A stretch of DNA of 64,000 nucleotides from Chrysomallon squamiferum (taxonomy: Eukaryota > Mollusca > Gastropoda > Neomphalida > Peltospiridae). The stretch spans positions 33,541,561 through 33,605,560 of the forward strand of contig CM022672.1 of assembly GCA_012295275.1 (NCBI GenBank). Reading direction: 5' to 3'. The position numbers were made by a program, and so were the translations under genes. The notes beneath the pieces were generated by a model, which was not told the DNA's origin, ran no database searches, and saw only the letters and a program-made list of their open reading frames with translations. Shown here piece by piece: positions 10,943 through 23,015 of this stretch; position 1 is the first letter of the stretch; the number at the start of each line of letters is the position of its first letter.

Positions 10943-12154
10943 GCAGGCGAGTTGCATTTTTCGCTCCATGTTCGATGCTCTAATAGAAAAATTATAGTTG
11001 CAGCATTCACTTTGGCTGTTGCAACTAACGTAGCTAATCGATTAGAAACATTTAGGTAATTAAAATTTTTGCTTTTATTGTCACTGTCGTTAAAATATTT
11101 TATTTAGAAAAATATATTATGCTTACTTTTCTTTTTCTTTGTATTCTTCAATTTAATACTTTAATTATTTATCTTCAGTGTAAATTATATCGATAATAAT
11201 GTGTGCTAAGTAATAAATAAATATAGACAAAAAGAAGATGTTTGTTTATTTTATTAAAATGTATTTTGATTCTTAACATCGTCTATTTTCAATCGTTCTT
11301 TTTGACTGACACTATTTTCGAAAAATTAATGATAGAACAGAAAAGCAAGGACAAAACAAAGGAAATTATGTAGGTATGTAACAGTTTTCTGATATGGTTG
11401 AACATGGCGTTTTGATCCAGATAATGAAAGCTCTAGACTCAATAATTCAGACTAAACTGGTTTCGATCCTATTTACGTGAGTGGCATGATGTGGAAGAAA
11501 TCGGTGACGTTACTTCCACCATGGGTCGCATATTCTTTTTCATCTAATGTGAACGATATCCCATTAGGTGTCAGGGTAAATTATAATTCTATACCGACGA
11601 CTGTACTGCTATTGCTAGACAGAAACACAACAGAAATTCAGCAATAACTTTGAAATGAACTAGAATGAATAAGGCGTTGCTCATTGATAACAAACTCTTT
11701 CTTACCTGGAAAGACTGAGTCAATTCTCTTTGCTTGAAACATGGAAACAGCGTAGAGTGGTGAGGAAGATCGACAATCTTGTCTTTGTTTAACAATAAAA
11801 CTCGGTTATCTATGAAACTTATTTTTGTTAGAGAGGTTCTTTTTAAAAAAAATAAGTAAGTCAGTAAGAAAATAACTAAATATATATATTAAAGTACTAC
11901 TTTTTTATGTGTATATTCTTGAGATAATCTAGCCTCTATATATGAAATAAAGAAGAGATGAAGTAACGACAAATATTAAATATGTATTAACACTTGTAAT
12001 AAGTAAATAATCAGTATTTAACTGCCAATATATGTTAATAATTAGAGTTCTTTTACAGGAATATACGCCATCGTGAATTTTTTAATTTTGAAGTTACATT
12101 AATTAAGCGTCCAATTTTGTATAAGGCGAACTGAAACAGGTTTTGAAATTTGTA

Positions 12155-12168
12155 GTAATAATAATAAC

Positions 12169-12203
<35 letters not shown>

Positions 12204-12640
12204 TAATAATAATAATAATGATAATAAAATAACAATAGTCCCTGCTAGAAAAAAAAAATAAAAAATAAAAAAATAAATAAAGACAGAACAACAAACAGCG
12301 TAAAATTGAAATACACCACAAGGCGTATGCAGAAATGACAGCAGGTTTTGCTTTACAGAATACGCCGAAAGCGAAAACTAGCTTCTCTTCAACCTGAGTA
12401 TAAAACGTTATAGACTCCATATCTCATATTATTTTATTTATTTATTTATTTACTATTATTACTATTACTATTACTATTATTATTATTACTATAATTACTA
12501 TTATTACTATTACTATTATTATTATTATTATTACTATAATTACTATTATTACTATTATTATTATTATTACTATTATTACTATTATTATTATTATTATTAT
12601 TATTAGTATTAGTATTAGTATTATTATTATTATTACTGTG
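12155..12640. repeat. AAT and TTA/CTA triplet repeats
   Basis: (AAT)n at 12155-12225 and (TTA/TAC)n at about 12430-12640. In A' the first run is a purer and slightly longer AAT tract. Confidence 0.95.
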
Positions 12641-12798
12641 TTACATATGATGGAGGTGTGTGATTACGTGTTCATGTGTTCTGTGGGAACGAGCGGATAT
12701 CATTGGTCATCGTTAACGAACAATTTACGAAACATTCTGCTTCCTTTGATTCCTCTGAGGTAGCCACGTGTAATCATATATCAGCATGACAGTGCCTA

Positions 12799-12841
12799 GA
12801 CGATATAGCCGATATAGCCGATATAGCCGATATAGCCGATA
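12799..12841. repeat. 9-bp tandem repeat (GATATAGCC)n
   Basis: GATATAGCC repeated four to five times. The same array sits at 48197-48235 in A'. Confidence 0.95.
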
Positions 12842-12959
12842 GGGTAGGAACGTCAACGAACTGTCACGAACTGTTAACAGATAAACAGAGAAACACAAAT
12901 GGCATGTCATGGATGCCATGGATCGTCGAGTCAACAGCATCCTCAGCTCACATTGTACA

Positions 12960-13300
12960 CAGAGCTTATTATTCTATTAGAATCATCATCATCAGTTTCG
13001 TGATCATCATTATTATAATCATCTTCGTCATCGACATCATCGTCACCATCACGACCATCATCATTGCCATCATCATACTTATCATCATCATCACCATGAT
13101 TATTATTTTTGTTGTTGTTGTTGTTATAGAAATATATTTGCTAAATAATATTGTTGTGATGGTGGAATTAACGTAAAGGAACAGTCTACTTAAGTTGTAT
13201 TGACGATGATATGATGATAATAATAATAATAATAATAATAATATTGATGATAATGATGCTGATGACGATAAACATCTTCGTCATCATCATTGTCGTTAGC
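12960..13300. repeat. ATC/CAT-rich imperfect triplet tract
   Basis: Imperfect ATC, CAT and AAT triplets produce the Ile-rich ORF on the plus strand. No gene is supported. Confidence 0.8.
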
Positions 13301-13364
13301 TTTAGATTGTTTATAGAAATATATAATGATTTTATTTCTGTGACCAATGCAGGACAGTACATAC

Positions 13365-13469
13365 CCGCAACATGAAAGATACTGATGTAAACACTGACAC
13401 TCTAAGTATGTATTCTCTGGTGACATCACAACACCGTCAGATTCGCAGTACGGTTTGATTGTCCGTCAT
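13365..13469 (-). pseudogene. Decayed MSMB-like exon 2 in block A
   Basis: Retains the TTGTTGTAG acceptor, the GG|GTATGT donor and the YCESDGVVMSPENTY....CC framework, but is 105 nt instead of 121. Entered in the normal phase it hits a TGA. A one-base loss before the YC codons and a further deletion removed the KC cysteine. The same lesions occur in A' at 48763-48867, so they predate the block duplication. Confidence 0.7.
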
Positions 13470-13680
13470 CTACAACAACAGCAATAGTTTAGTAAATGTC
13501 CAGTTTAACTATTCTCATATGATGATAATGAGAGAGAAACTAAGTTAAGCTCTCCTCCCCAAACTCTTATGTATGTTTTATTTTTCGCGTCCTAGCTATG
13601 AACGTTAGTATTTGTGTATGAATGTGTGTATGTGTGTGTGTGTTTGTTTGTGTGTTTGTTTATGTGTGATCCTGAGGGAA

Positions 13681-15361
13681 AGGTTAATATGTGTGTGACT
13701 GAATAATCATCAGTTTGTAAATTTGCTAGTATCCTGACAGTTACTTCGGTCCGCGAATCAACGAAAAGCCTGTTTAATTGCGAGTTTAATTATCACCTCG
13801 GGAGTGGTGGGTGTTCCGGGCTCTTGTTTCGCAGAACGATCTGGCGACAGACGTCTAGCAGCAGGGTTCGTAACACCCTTTTCTTTCTTATAACAATCCG
13901 AAGATTTTTTGTTGAGGGAGAACTGTGGAACGATCCCATAGTACGGTCGGTGTCCCGGGAACACACTTGGTAACTAGTTATTTATATGACTGCTGTTTTA
14001 CCGTATTAACCCGTGTGTGGTTCATGTGACAGATTACAATATTTCTATTCATCTATATTAATCTTTACTACCGTATTGATTGTTCAACAGTTTTATAAAA
14101 TGTCTTCTGTTTGTTGTTTTCTTGTGTACAAAAACTTGATACGGTATTTATAATATACTGCATAATTATATCCCATATCGGATAACCCTACAACAAGCCA
14201 ACTCAGGTAGTAACTGACCTGAGACGGACATATATTTACAACTTAGGGGAATCCCCGTGAAAGGAACAAATTGGGGCCTTGGTCAGGGATCTTAAGCGGA
14301 GACGTACCTATTGAAATCTGATTTGTAATTGAGGGCTTTATAAATTTGTATTGCAATTCAGTAGACGTACGCCATAGTACCCAGGTAGTCGGTTTAATGA
14401 GGTCAGCTGAGCCATAGTTACTGGGTAGACCATCGCCAGAAAGGGTAAATGAACCGGTTGAGTTTGACAAAAAGGCTAAGTCACGAATTTAAAGCCGGGG
14501 ATAAGGTGCTGCTGTAGCTTCCATTTAAAAAGGGTTCATTGAAGAACCGATATTTCAGTCACTATGTTGTGCATAAACGGGTTAAAGAGACAGGCTATAT
14601 TATAACGCTCCTGATAGGGATAGGACAATTAGGTATTGTCACATCAGTTTACTAAAGGGCTACGTTGACAGACTGCGGATAGTTCCCGTGTTACCTGTCC
14701 AGACTGGGAGCCTCTCAACCCCGTGTGATGACGCCAGGACTGCAGAGATCAAATTAACCAACAGCCACATTCTAGCAGACTTGAGTCTATTTCTACAGCA
14801 CCTTGACAACCCTCAGCATGCATATGAGATAATACTTCCACTTTTCAGAGCTTTACCTAATACTTTAATCCAGGATGTTTGGAGCCAAACGCTACACCGA
14901 TTCGCCGGCATTCCTATCGGCTAAACTCGGAAAAACTGGCAGTAGTGAAAAAAAAAAAAGTAGGTAGATTACATGCTGGAACACAACATTTTGGAATACA
15001 ACATTCTGAAACCATCGTTCAGTCAGTTGGCATCACCTGTTATTCTAATTCAAAAAGGTGATAACAGCTTTCGGGTGTGTGCTGTCCTGTGTCGTATGAA
15101 TCAACTCATAATGGCAGATGTTTACCCTCTGCCCCGCCTTGACGATTGCATCGATCAGGTTGGACATGCTAAATTCATCACCAAATTGGACTTACTGAAG
15201 GGTTATTACGTCATTCTCTTAAGAAATCGGCACTGCATCCAGAGGTTGTTTTACTGACCATGATCCACTGACCTTCACCCACAGAAGGAAAGCCACCAAC
15301 CGGGGCATTTTAAGATGGAGTCTTCTTCTGCAGGAATTCCCAATTACCATTGAAACCTCAA
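13681..15361 (+). mobile_element. Degenerate Gmr1-like Ty3/gypsy fragment
   Basis: Interrupts sequence that is contiguous in the contig-1 relative (about 6820-7475). Near 14484-14690 a frame with stops reads HEFKAGDKVLL, then LPFKKGSLKNRYFSHYVV and KRVKETGYII, the C-terminal end of a gypsy-type integrase. About 190 bp downstream, from about 14880, comes TPIRRHSYRLNSEKLAVV, then SPVIL, VYPLPRLDDCIDQVG and KFITKLDLLKGYY, a Ty3/gypsy reverse transcriptase. It stops before the catalytic YxDD. Integrase before RT is the order known for Gmr1-type elements. Multiple stops and shifts make it non-functional. The 13740-14240 part may be LTR or leader; I could not define its ends. Confidence 0.75.
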
Positions 15362-15487
15362 AAAATCATCATTCTTCTCTATGACCTCTTTCTATCTGTC
15401 AGCTTTTTAATGCTACATTCATGAAATTCCTTAGTTTTAGCTAATATTTACTTCATACAAACAGACATAACTTTCCTCATTGCCTGA

Positions 15488-15540
15488 CACAAACACACAC
15501 ACACACACACATACATGCACACACACACGCGCACGTACAC
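15488..15540. repeat. (CA)n-rich tract
   Basis: Imperfect CA run between the gypsy fragment and the exon-1 remnant. Confidence 0.9.
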
Positions 15541-15680
15541 TAATATATAATAATTAATATTATAATTAATTAATTTACGAAAACAAAGACGACAGGGTAT
15601 ATTACTAATGACAAATATTCTTTATAACCACAACTAGTTACTTTGGTTTGAATATCAATCTACAGAAATGATCAACGTAC

Positions 15681-15770
15681 CTGTCATGCTGAGTTTAGCA
15701 TCTCCATCAGACAGTAAGAATCTGAAGTGTAAAGAAACGTAGAAAACGTTAGGACAGCGAAAACCAACAT
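15681..15770 (-). pseudogene. Decayed MSMB-like exon 1 in block A
   Basis: Minus-strand ATG opens MLVFAVLTFSTFLYTSDSYC, nearly the same signal peptide as at 7720-7810, and the GTACGT donor is retained. The exon is 90 nt instead of 91. The missing base brings a TGA into frame just before the donor. A' has the same one-base loss. Confidence 0.7.
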
Positions 15771-16144
15771 GTTTGCTTCTCTCACTCGATGTTTTTATGA
15801 CTGTCGAACTTACTGAACTTAGAAAGATAAGAAAAACAACCATATGTTTGTTTTCTTTTTTATTTCTTCTATTTTTTTTCTTTTTTTTCAACCTTTTGCG
15901 TTTTTGGTATGTAAATTTGTGTAACGGAGAGCCATATAGAGATAGTGAATGAGTCTGAGAAAGAAAGAAAAAACGAGAGAGAGAGAGACTTGAAACTTGA
16001 CAAATAATGTTATATTTGTGTTGTCATTGTGGTTATATGTATGTGTATGTTTGTGTGTGTACCTCTTTCTCTCTCTATATATATAAAACTGACAAATTTG
16101 CACACAAGGTTTACGCACACACGTACAAAAGCGAAACCTCTTCT

Positions 16145-16365
16145 TTAAAAGGCTAATTGTTCATTTTTATTTTAATTTTGCATTGTTGTAAGAAAGATGT
16201 GAATTCTGATAGAAAGGGTTTAAAGGTATATGAAATCTGAATTATGCTCAATTTAAATTTAACCTGATGCAAATATACAGGCAATGTTTTCTGAGAAAAA
16301 ATATAATTATTTTGTGGAAGAATTAATGAAAGAATGAATGTTTAACACACAAACCTGCAAATAAA
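16145..16365. repeat. Direct repeat unit 1 within block A
   Basis: AAAAGGCTAATTGTT through GCAAATATACAGGCAATGTT to AATGAATGTTTAACA recurs at 17704-17935 with small indels. The same pair occurs in A' (about 51545 and 53130). It is an internal tandem duplication that also duplicated an adjacent GA/GT-rich patch and brackets the U2-like sequence. Confidence 0.85.
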
Positions 16366-16369
16366 AGTA

Positions 16370-16412
16370 GTAGTAGTAGCAGTAATAATAATAATACTAA
16401 TAATAAAATAAA

Positions 16413-16444
<32 letters not shown>

Positions 16445-16451
16445 ATAATAA

Positions 16452-16483
<32 letters not shown>

Positions 16484-16512
16484 GTGTTCTGTAATACAAA
16501 TTAATATTTGAA

Positions 16513-16543
<31 letters not shown>

Positions 16544-16550
16544 CTAAAAT
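16370..16550. repeat. AAT/AAAT microsatellite
   Basis: AGT, AAT and AAAT runs plus a poly-A patch, directly 3' (in minus-strand sense) of the U2-like sequence. Confidence 0.9.
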
Positions 16551-16596
16551 AAATAATTCAGTAAAAATAAATAATTAATTTTGATTTCAAGTTTCT

Positions 16597-16787
16597 CCCA
16601 GAACGGAGGGGCGATTCCTGGATGTACTGCAATATCGGGTAAACCCGTGGCAAAGGCGGAGCAAGCCCCTGACACTTCGCTTAGTTCCAAAAATCAGTTT
16701 AATATCGATGTCCCCAATGGAGAACGTATCAAATATTAAGCTGATAAGAACAGACACTACACTTTGATCTTAGCAGAAAGGCCGATA
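16597..16787 (-). ncRNA. U2 snRNA-like gene, probably a pseudogene
   Basis: Read on the minus strand: TCGGCCTTTCTGCTAAGATC, AAAGTGTAGTGTCTGTTCTTATCAGCTTAA in two pieces, an Sm-like ATTTTTGGA, GGGGCTTGCTCC and a closing GATATTGCAGTACATCCAGG. This is the order and spacing of spliceosomal U2, and the 191 nt fits the usual length. The branch-site pairing element reads GTAGTG instead of GTAGTA, and the conserved first bases (ATCGCTTCT) are replaced by TTTAT-like sequence. Both argue for a non-functional copy. No snRNA promoter element was identified. A copy lies at 51992-52184. Confidence 0.85.
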
Positions 16788-17308
16788 AACAAAACCTACA
16801 TTTATTAAGCAAATCATATAAATATTTAAGAAAGCAATTGGACACTGGTGTGTGATTTTAGACAGATAAATAGACAGATTAATAACTGTGTAATGGAGAT
16901 AAGAATTTTCTGACAAAATTTCAGCGTTTAATAATGCTTGTTTCTGTTGCCTTGCACTGTGTGTGATTTGAATAATATTTAAACAGAACTGTGCGTGAAT
17001 TTAACATACATTTGGACCTGTTGCGTTCTTCCCATCTATGAAACGTAGCTCTGACGAATTTCCGTTCGATGCATACTAAAAATAACTTCCACATTTAGAA
17101 AAGCTTAGCTTCTCAGTCAGTGCAGCGTGCGTTCGAGCACTTGGTGTTCATTTATAACCCAAGTGAAGAATTAGCCACAAGGACAAAATTAACCCAGTTT
17201 TTATTACCGTCTTCCAAAATTTACAATGATATAAATACATAAGAATCCTATTCTGAAGTGCTGCAATATTTGAAAAATGAAAGACGGAGAGGCAGACAGT
17301 GATTGAGA

Positions 17309-17452
<144 letters not shown>

Positions 17453-17703
17453 AGAGCGAGAAACAAAAACAGAAGGACAGAAATAGACAGAGAGACATCA
17501 TGAAACTTCATAAATAATGTTGTTGTCAGTGGGGTTATATGTGCGTGTGTGTTTGTGTACTTGTGAGTGCAGATTTGCATATGCATATGTGTGTGTGTGT
17601 GCGTGTATATAACTGACAAATTTTACACACAAGCAGGTTTACACGCACACACACACACACAGCACACATGCACACTACTCCATAAACATAAGCGAAACCA
17701 TTT

Positions 17704-17935
17704 CCTTAAAAGGCTAATTGTTTATTTTTTGTATTAATATATTTTTTTTAATTTTCATGTTTGGGAGAAAGGTGTGAATTCTGATAGAAAGGGTTTAAAT
17801 TTAGCGTATATGAAATCTGAATTATGCTCAATTTAAATTTAACCTGATGCAAATATACAGGCAATGTTTTCAAATAAAAAGATCTAGTTATTTTGTGGAA
17901 GAATTAGTTAAAGAATGAATATTTAACGACAATCC
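17704..17935. repeat. Direct repeat unit 2 within block A
   Basis: Second copy of 16145-16365. This copy ends in AATATTTAACGAC, and its AAATAAAAAGATCTAG segment differs from unit 1. Confidence 0.85.
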
Positions 17936-19675
17936 AGAAAATATATTGTCTTGAATATTTAAATAATAATAATAATATTAATAATAAAGGCAATTTCAAT
18001 AATAGCAATAATAACAACAGAATAGTGAAGGTATAAAACAGCTATAGGCACTATGGAGGTAATAGTAATATTATTGTTACTGTTACTTCTAAATCGGCGC
18101 CAACTTTCTGCTAAATGTCATAATCAGGAAGGTCGTGCAAAAATCACAAGCGACTGAGCCAAAGAAACAAACATTTTTCATTATATATATAGTTGTAGCA
18201 ATACTCGAGTAGTAAAATGTAAAAGTAATGACTGTAATAATAATAGTAACAGATGTGTTAGTATTAGAGTTATTAGTAGAGTCTGATATAACTTAGTAGC
18301 ATTAGTAGCATTATTAGTCGAGTAGGGTTTTTGTAGTATTGGTAGGATTGCCAGTACTATGAGTGGTAGCTGTCTCATTAGAACTCCGCCTGTGACTAAG
18401 ACATTAAGAAACAATTCCCAGTAGCGAGAAGACATAAAAGGCGGACTTTCAGAGAAACCAAACGTCTTGAAAACTTCTAAGTAAGTAGTCAGGCAGCAAC
18501 AGAAAAAATAATAAGTAGTGGTTCTCTGGTTGAAAGAAAACGAAAACGAAATTATTTTACTAGTTTGAAATAAACACAAAATAACACCCAGCTTCAAATA
18601 GTGCATGCTGTTTTAAAAATAAAATACAGAAAATAAACTAAAATTGTTATTGATGAAAATATATCTGGTAAGGGCAAAGATACACACTGACATAAAAACT
18701 AGTCATTTATTTTTAACATTACGTTTAGCAGATCGTGTATACAACTCAGTTCATTGTTTTGTCACAAGCTAAACGTGCCTGCTTTGACGAAACTCTACAC
18801 TGCTGTGACGAAATTTTACACTGCTGCAATGAAACTACACTGCTGACTCACATGACTGGTATTACTTTTGTATGAGTCGGTTTTATACGTTCACTGGGAA
18901 CACACCGCCCATTATAAAATAACACATGCATTTATCGAATTACAAAAGCTCCAGCAAAAGTAAGAAAAAAAGAAAAAAGAAAGAAAGGAAAGAAAATAAC
19001 AACAGTAATAGTATTTATAGCATTATTATTATACTGTTACTATTACTACTACTACTGCTGCTGCTACGGATCACCTATTTTCTGTATAGCGATCTTTCTG
19101 AGTCATCATACTTCTAACTGTAACACCTGACAAATCGGGACATACTTGAGAGGCCAGATGAAGTTTAGGATTACTCACTAAGGTTAGCTTACACACACAC
19201 ATACAAAATATAAACGAATACTGTAACACCTGACAAATCGGGACATACTTGAGAGGCCAGATAAAGTTTAGAATGACTCATTAAGTTTAGCTCGCTCTCA
19301 TGTAGTAAACGAACAAAATAACTGTGCATGATATAACGTTCAACATAGTGACACATTTTCCGAAGTTAAGCTCCCTTCGTGATGCAGAATTACGTTTTTT
19401 AGTTAGTATAGCCATAAATACACTCACACAATTCTTCTTCTTATCATTATTATTATTATTATATATTTTGTTTTGTTTTTTTTGAATATTTAAGGACTCG
19501 TTTGTATATAGGGCGTATACTATCATATTTCTCATCCCTTGAGTAACACACAGTCTGCCATGAATTGAACAGCCAATCAAACACAGGCTAAGAACAATAC
19601 GTGAAAAAGAGCTTTCTCTTTTCTAAGGGAAAAGTAACCTCACGTATCCATCAAAGGCAACATTAACCAAAGTAT
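17936..19675. other. Duplicated upstream-type sequence without a supported gene
   Basis: Contains AGTA/TTAG triplet patches and the ACACTGCTG..GAAACT tandem motif (about 18775-18850). The TGACAAATCGGGACATACTT/GAGAGGCCAGA motif occurs twice in tandem (about 19125 and 19225). The long minus-strand Leu/Thr-rich ORF (18181-18606) overlaps repeats and is not credible. Confidence 0.5.
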
Positions 19676-19689
19676 CCAATAAAGTCAGT

Positions 19690-19818
19690 AAACTGCTAGA
19701 TTTCATAATAAATCTACAGCAGACACCTCTAACAACGTTTACTCTGAGAGAAACAAAATGATGGGATCGTGGAAATGTAGGGAAAGTTGAAATTCATCGG
19801 GTATTGATTAACAGTAAG
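19690..19818 (+). repeat. 5'-segment repeat, block A copy 1
   Basis: AAACTGCTAGATTTCATAAT through CTGAGAGAAACAAAATGATG to TGATTAACAGTAAG|GTAAGT. It ends in a consensus-like splice donor, like the other members. The only ATG-initiated frame inside is very short. Confidence 0.6.
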
Positions 19819-19875
19819 GTAAGTCCAGGCAAAAATAATTTATTTGTGAACGAATTAGACCTGACATAGCTACCA

Positions 19876-20118
19876 ATGAGAAACAAACAACTTAAAAACT
19901 GTTCAGAAGCCGAATTTCAAATTGTTATACAAGAAGCAGTGAATTTCTTCACCAAGAAACAAGATAATGTTTATTTAAATATTTTATTAGGACATACTTT
20001 TTCTTTTCAGTTTGAAATATGTAATTGGCAGAACAATGTGGTCTTTCTAAATTATGAAAATAACGGGTCAGCAATAATGCCAAATGATATCTATTTAGAT
20101 TCAAGGCATTCTATGTAG
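19876..20118 (+). CDS. Hypothetical 80-residue ORF
   Basis: ATG-initiated, Asn-rich frame starting MRNKQLKNCSEAEFQIVIQ and ending in SRHSM, 57 bp downstream of a 5'-segment repeat. It is intact in A' (55296-55538) with few replacements. In the copies at about 23851 and 59264 a 29-bp deletion between two GAATTTC motifs destroys it. I recognise no family. It may be a small element-encoded peptide or chance. Confidence 0.25.
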   Translation: MRNKQLKNCSEAEFQIVIQEAVNFFTKKQDNVYLNILLGHTFSFQFEICNWQNNVVFLNYENNGSAIMPNDIYLDSRHSM

Positions 20119-20192
20119 AAACTAGATTAACTGATTTTTAACTCACATTTGGTTGTGTTAGCGAAATATGTATTGAATAATTTATCTATTGT

Positions 20193-20195
20193 CAT

Positions 20196-20238
<43 letters not shown>

Positions 20239-20310
20239 GTTATTTATTTATTTATTTATTTAGTTAGTTAGTTAGTTATTTAGTTTAGTTAGTTATTTAG
20301 TTAGTTAGTT
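20193..20310. repeat. (TTTA)n/(GTTA)n microsatellite
   Basis: TTTA runs merging into GTTA runs; paralogous arrays at 24142, 55614 and 59553 differ in length. Confidence 0.95.
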
Positions 20311-20512
20311 AGTTATATCAGGCCTCGAAATGACAGATCGTCAGGTCGGCAAATGCGGCTAAAATTATGGGTCAATATCCAAAAAATATTATTCTGGCGA
20401 CCTTGTTGTTTGCTTCCTTAAGTTATAACATGTTAATCATTTTATCGTAAATATTTATTTCACATAAAAATGTCACACTAAATTTGTGGATCGAATATAT
20501 ATGTATTAGTAA

Positions 20513-20632
20513 TAGTAGTAGGTAGTAGTAGGGGTTGTAGTAGTAGTAGTGGTAGTAGTAGTAGTAGTAATAGTAGATGTAGTAATAGTAGCAGTAGTAG
20601 GAGTTGTAGTAATAGTAGTAGTAGTAGTAATG
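20513..20632. repeat. (AGT)n triplet tract
   Basis: AGT/AAT/GGT triplets giving a Val-rich ORF artefact; the same tract is at 24408-24530 and 55937. Confidence 0.9.
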
Positions 20633-21104
20633 AAAAATATTTATTTATTTGTTTGTTTGCTTGTTTATTTACTTATTTGTTTGTTAGTTTGTTTGTTTGT
20701 TTATTTTTATTTTTATTTACTACTTCTTGTAGTAAACGTAGTACTGTAAATGACATAACTGTTCACACTGTTAGAATAACTAGCGACACCAGTTCGCAAC
20801 TACTGTATCCATTCATCTTCCTTCTGACATAACAGTATAAAAATACGCCGCAATAAAATATAAATTTACATTACTCATAGTGATTTTTGTTGTTGACTAT
20901 ATTTCCTAAATACAGATAACGTCATTTAAGTAGTAATAACTGAAGTGTTGCAACGATATAAAGCTGAAGCAGTCATATGAGTAGTTCCATAAATAGTTTC
21001 GATAATTTCCGTAGTACTGTTGTAATCAAAGTAGAAATAGTATTAGGTTTCGCCTACGTTGTTATCATCGTTGTCGCAATAACAGTAGTAGTTATAATCA
21101 TAAT

Positions 21105-21113
21105 AATAATAAT

Positions 21114-21197
<84 letters not shown>
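21105..21197. repeat. (AAT)n microsatellite
   Basis: Long AAT run; in A' it is interrupted by TATTAAAAA and is slightly shorter. Confidence 0.95.
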
Positions 21198-21472
21198 CAT
21201 ATTCATAATGGCAGTTCCAATAATAGCAATAATAACAATATAGTGAAGGTACGACAACAGATACAGATACTATAGAAGTAATATTATTATTATTATTATT
21301 ATTATTACTGATACTTCTAAATTGTGCCAACTTTCTGCTAAATGTCGCATATACAAGAATGTCTAGAAGCAGCCTTTTAGGTAAAACCGTTCATTTTTAT
21401 TTAGATCCGCATGAAATATTCTCCGATTAATTCCACAGTGACAAGCGACTGAGTTAACAGAAACAAACATAG

Positions 21473-21473
<1 letters not shown>

Positions 21474-21503
<30 letters not shown>
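21474..21503. repeat. (AT)n microsatellite, shorter in A'
   Basis: About 15 AT units here; about 8 at the matching place near 56880. Confidence 0.95.
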
Positions 21504-21509
<6 letters not shown>

Positions 21510-22554
21510 TAGCAGTACTCGAGTAGTAAAATGTAATAGTAATGGGTGTAATGATAATAGTAACAGATGTGTTTGTATTATCATTATCAGTAGAGTAGGG
21601 TTTGGTAGTATTTGTAGTATTACCAGTAGTATGAGTGGTAGCTGTCTCATTAGAACTCAGTCTGTAGTTCAGACATTAAGAAACAATAAACACAGATAAA
21701 CCAAAGGTCTTGAAAACTGCGAAGTAAGTAGTCAGGCAGGTATTAAAACAACAACAACAACTACGACATATGAGTAATTGTATGCTGGTGGAAAAAGAAT
21801 ATATTTTAATGGTTTGAAATAAACACAAAATAACACCCAGCTTCAAATAGTGCATGCTGTTTTAAAAAATTTAAACCACAAAAGAAAAACAAATAAAGAA
21901 AAATTGTAACTGATCAAAAGATATCTGGTAAGGGGGTAGATAAACACTGACATAGAAACCTGTCATTTACTTCTGATAAACTGCCTGCTGTGATCAAAGT
22001 TTACTCTGCTGTGATCAAACTTTACACTGCTGACTCATACTACTGGTGTTATTTGTGTGTGAGGCGGCATTTTATGTTCACTAGGAACACAACACCCGTC
22101 ATAGAATAGAACTAGCTAAACCTGAAGTCTGAATGGCTAACCAATAAATCAGTTCATTGTTATTTCAGCAGAAGGAATCCATCTAAGTGTACTATGCTTT
22201 TATCATGTTTATTATAAACGTTGCACTATTTCAATATGCTAAATAAATAAATAAATAAAAAATAAATAAAAGTAACTAAATAGAAAACAGAAAACGCCTC
22301 TAAGATAAACCATTCGTTAGATTATATTTCTCAGTGTTATCACAGCTACTTATTGTGACACGCGATCATTCGGGTCAAAGTTGAGAGGCCAGTGGAAATT
22401 TTAGGATGACTCGTTAAGGCTAGCTCGTCTCATATACCAACAGGGAAAGTACCTGAATTGTGCAACCAATCAAACAGTGTCTACTTTCTTTTTCCAAGAA
22501 CAATACGTGACAAAGAGCTTTGTCTTTTCTTGGAAAAAATTAACCTGACGTGTA

Positions 22555-22696
22555 CATAAAAGGAAATAAACTGCTTGATATCATAATAAATCTACAGCAG
22601 AAACCTCAAACAACGTTTACACTGAGAGAAACAAAATGATGCGAGCGTGGAAATGTTTGGAAAGTTGAAATTCATCGGATATTGATTAACAGTAAG
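22555..22696 (+). repeat. 5'-segment repeat, block A copy 2
   Basis: TAAACTGCTTGATATCATAA to TGATTAACAGTAAG|GTAAGA. It is followed by TTATAGCAGCATTCAG and a GA run, an arrangement shared with contig 1 (9460-9975). Confidence 0.6.
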
Positions 22697-22914
22697 GTAA
22701 GACCAGGCAAAAGTAATTTATTTGAAGGTAATAAATAAATAAATAAGAAGAAGAAGAAAAAATACTTATTTATATTTAGTATGTGTATGGTTTTATGAGA
22801 AAAATCTAAAGTATAATATATATTTAAAAGTTATAGCAGCATTCAGTTGTTGAACACTTTTCAGATACTGGAGTAGGCACACGAAAACATACTTGAACTA
22901 TTTTATGATATTAC

Positions 22915-23015
<101 letters not shown>

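Noticed and set aside
12801-12840. GATATAGCC array as a CRISPR-like or protein-coding repeat
   Set aside because: Units are 9 bp with no spacers; an ordinary short tandem repeat in an animal genome.
18181-18606. 141-codon minus-strand ORF (longer at 53606-54118)
   Set aside because: Overlaps AGT/TTAG triplets. Its presence in both blocks reflects recent duplication; no family, no splice context.
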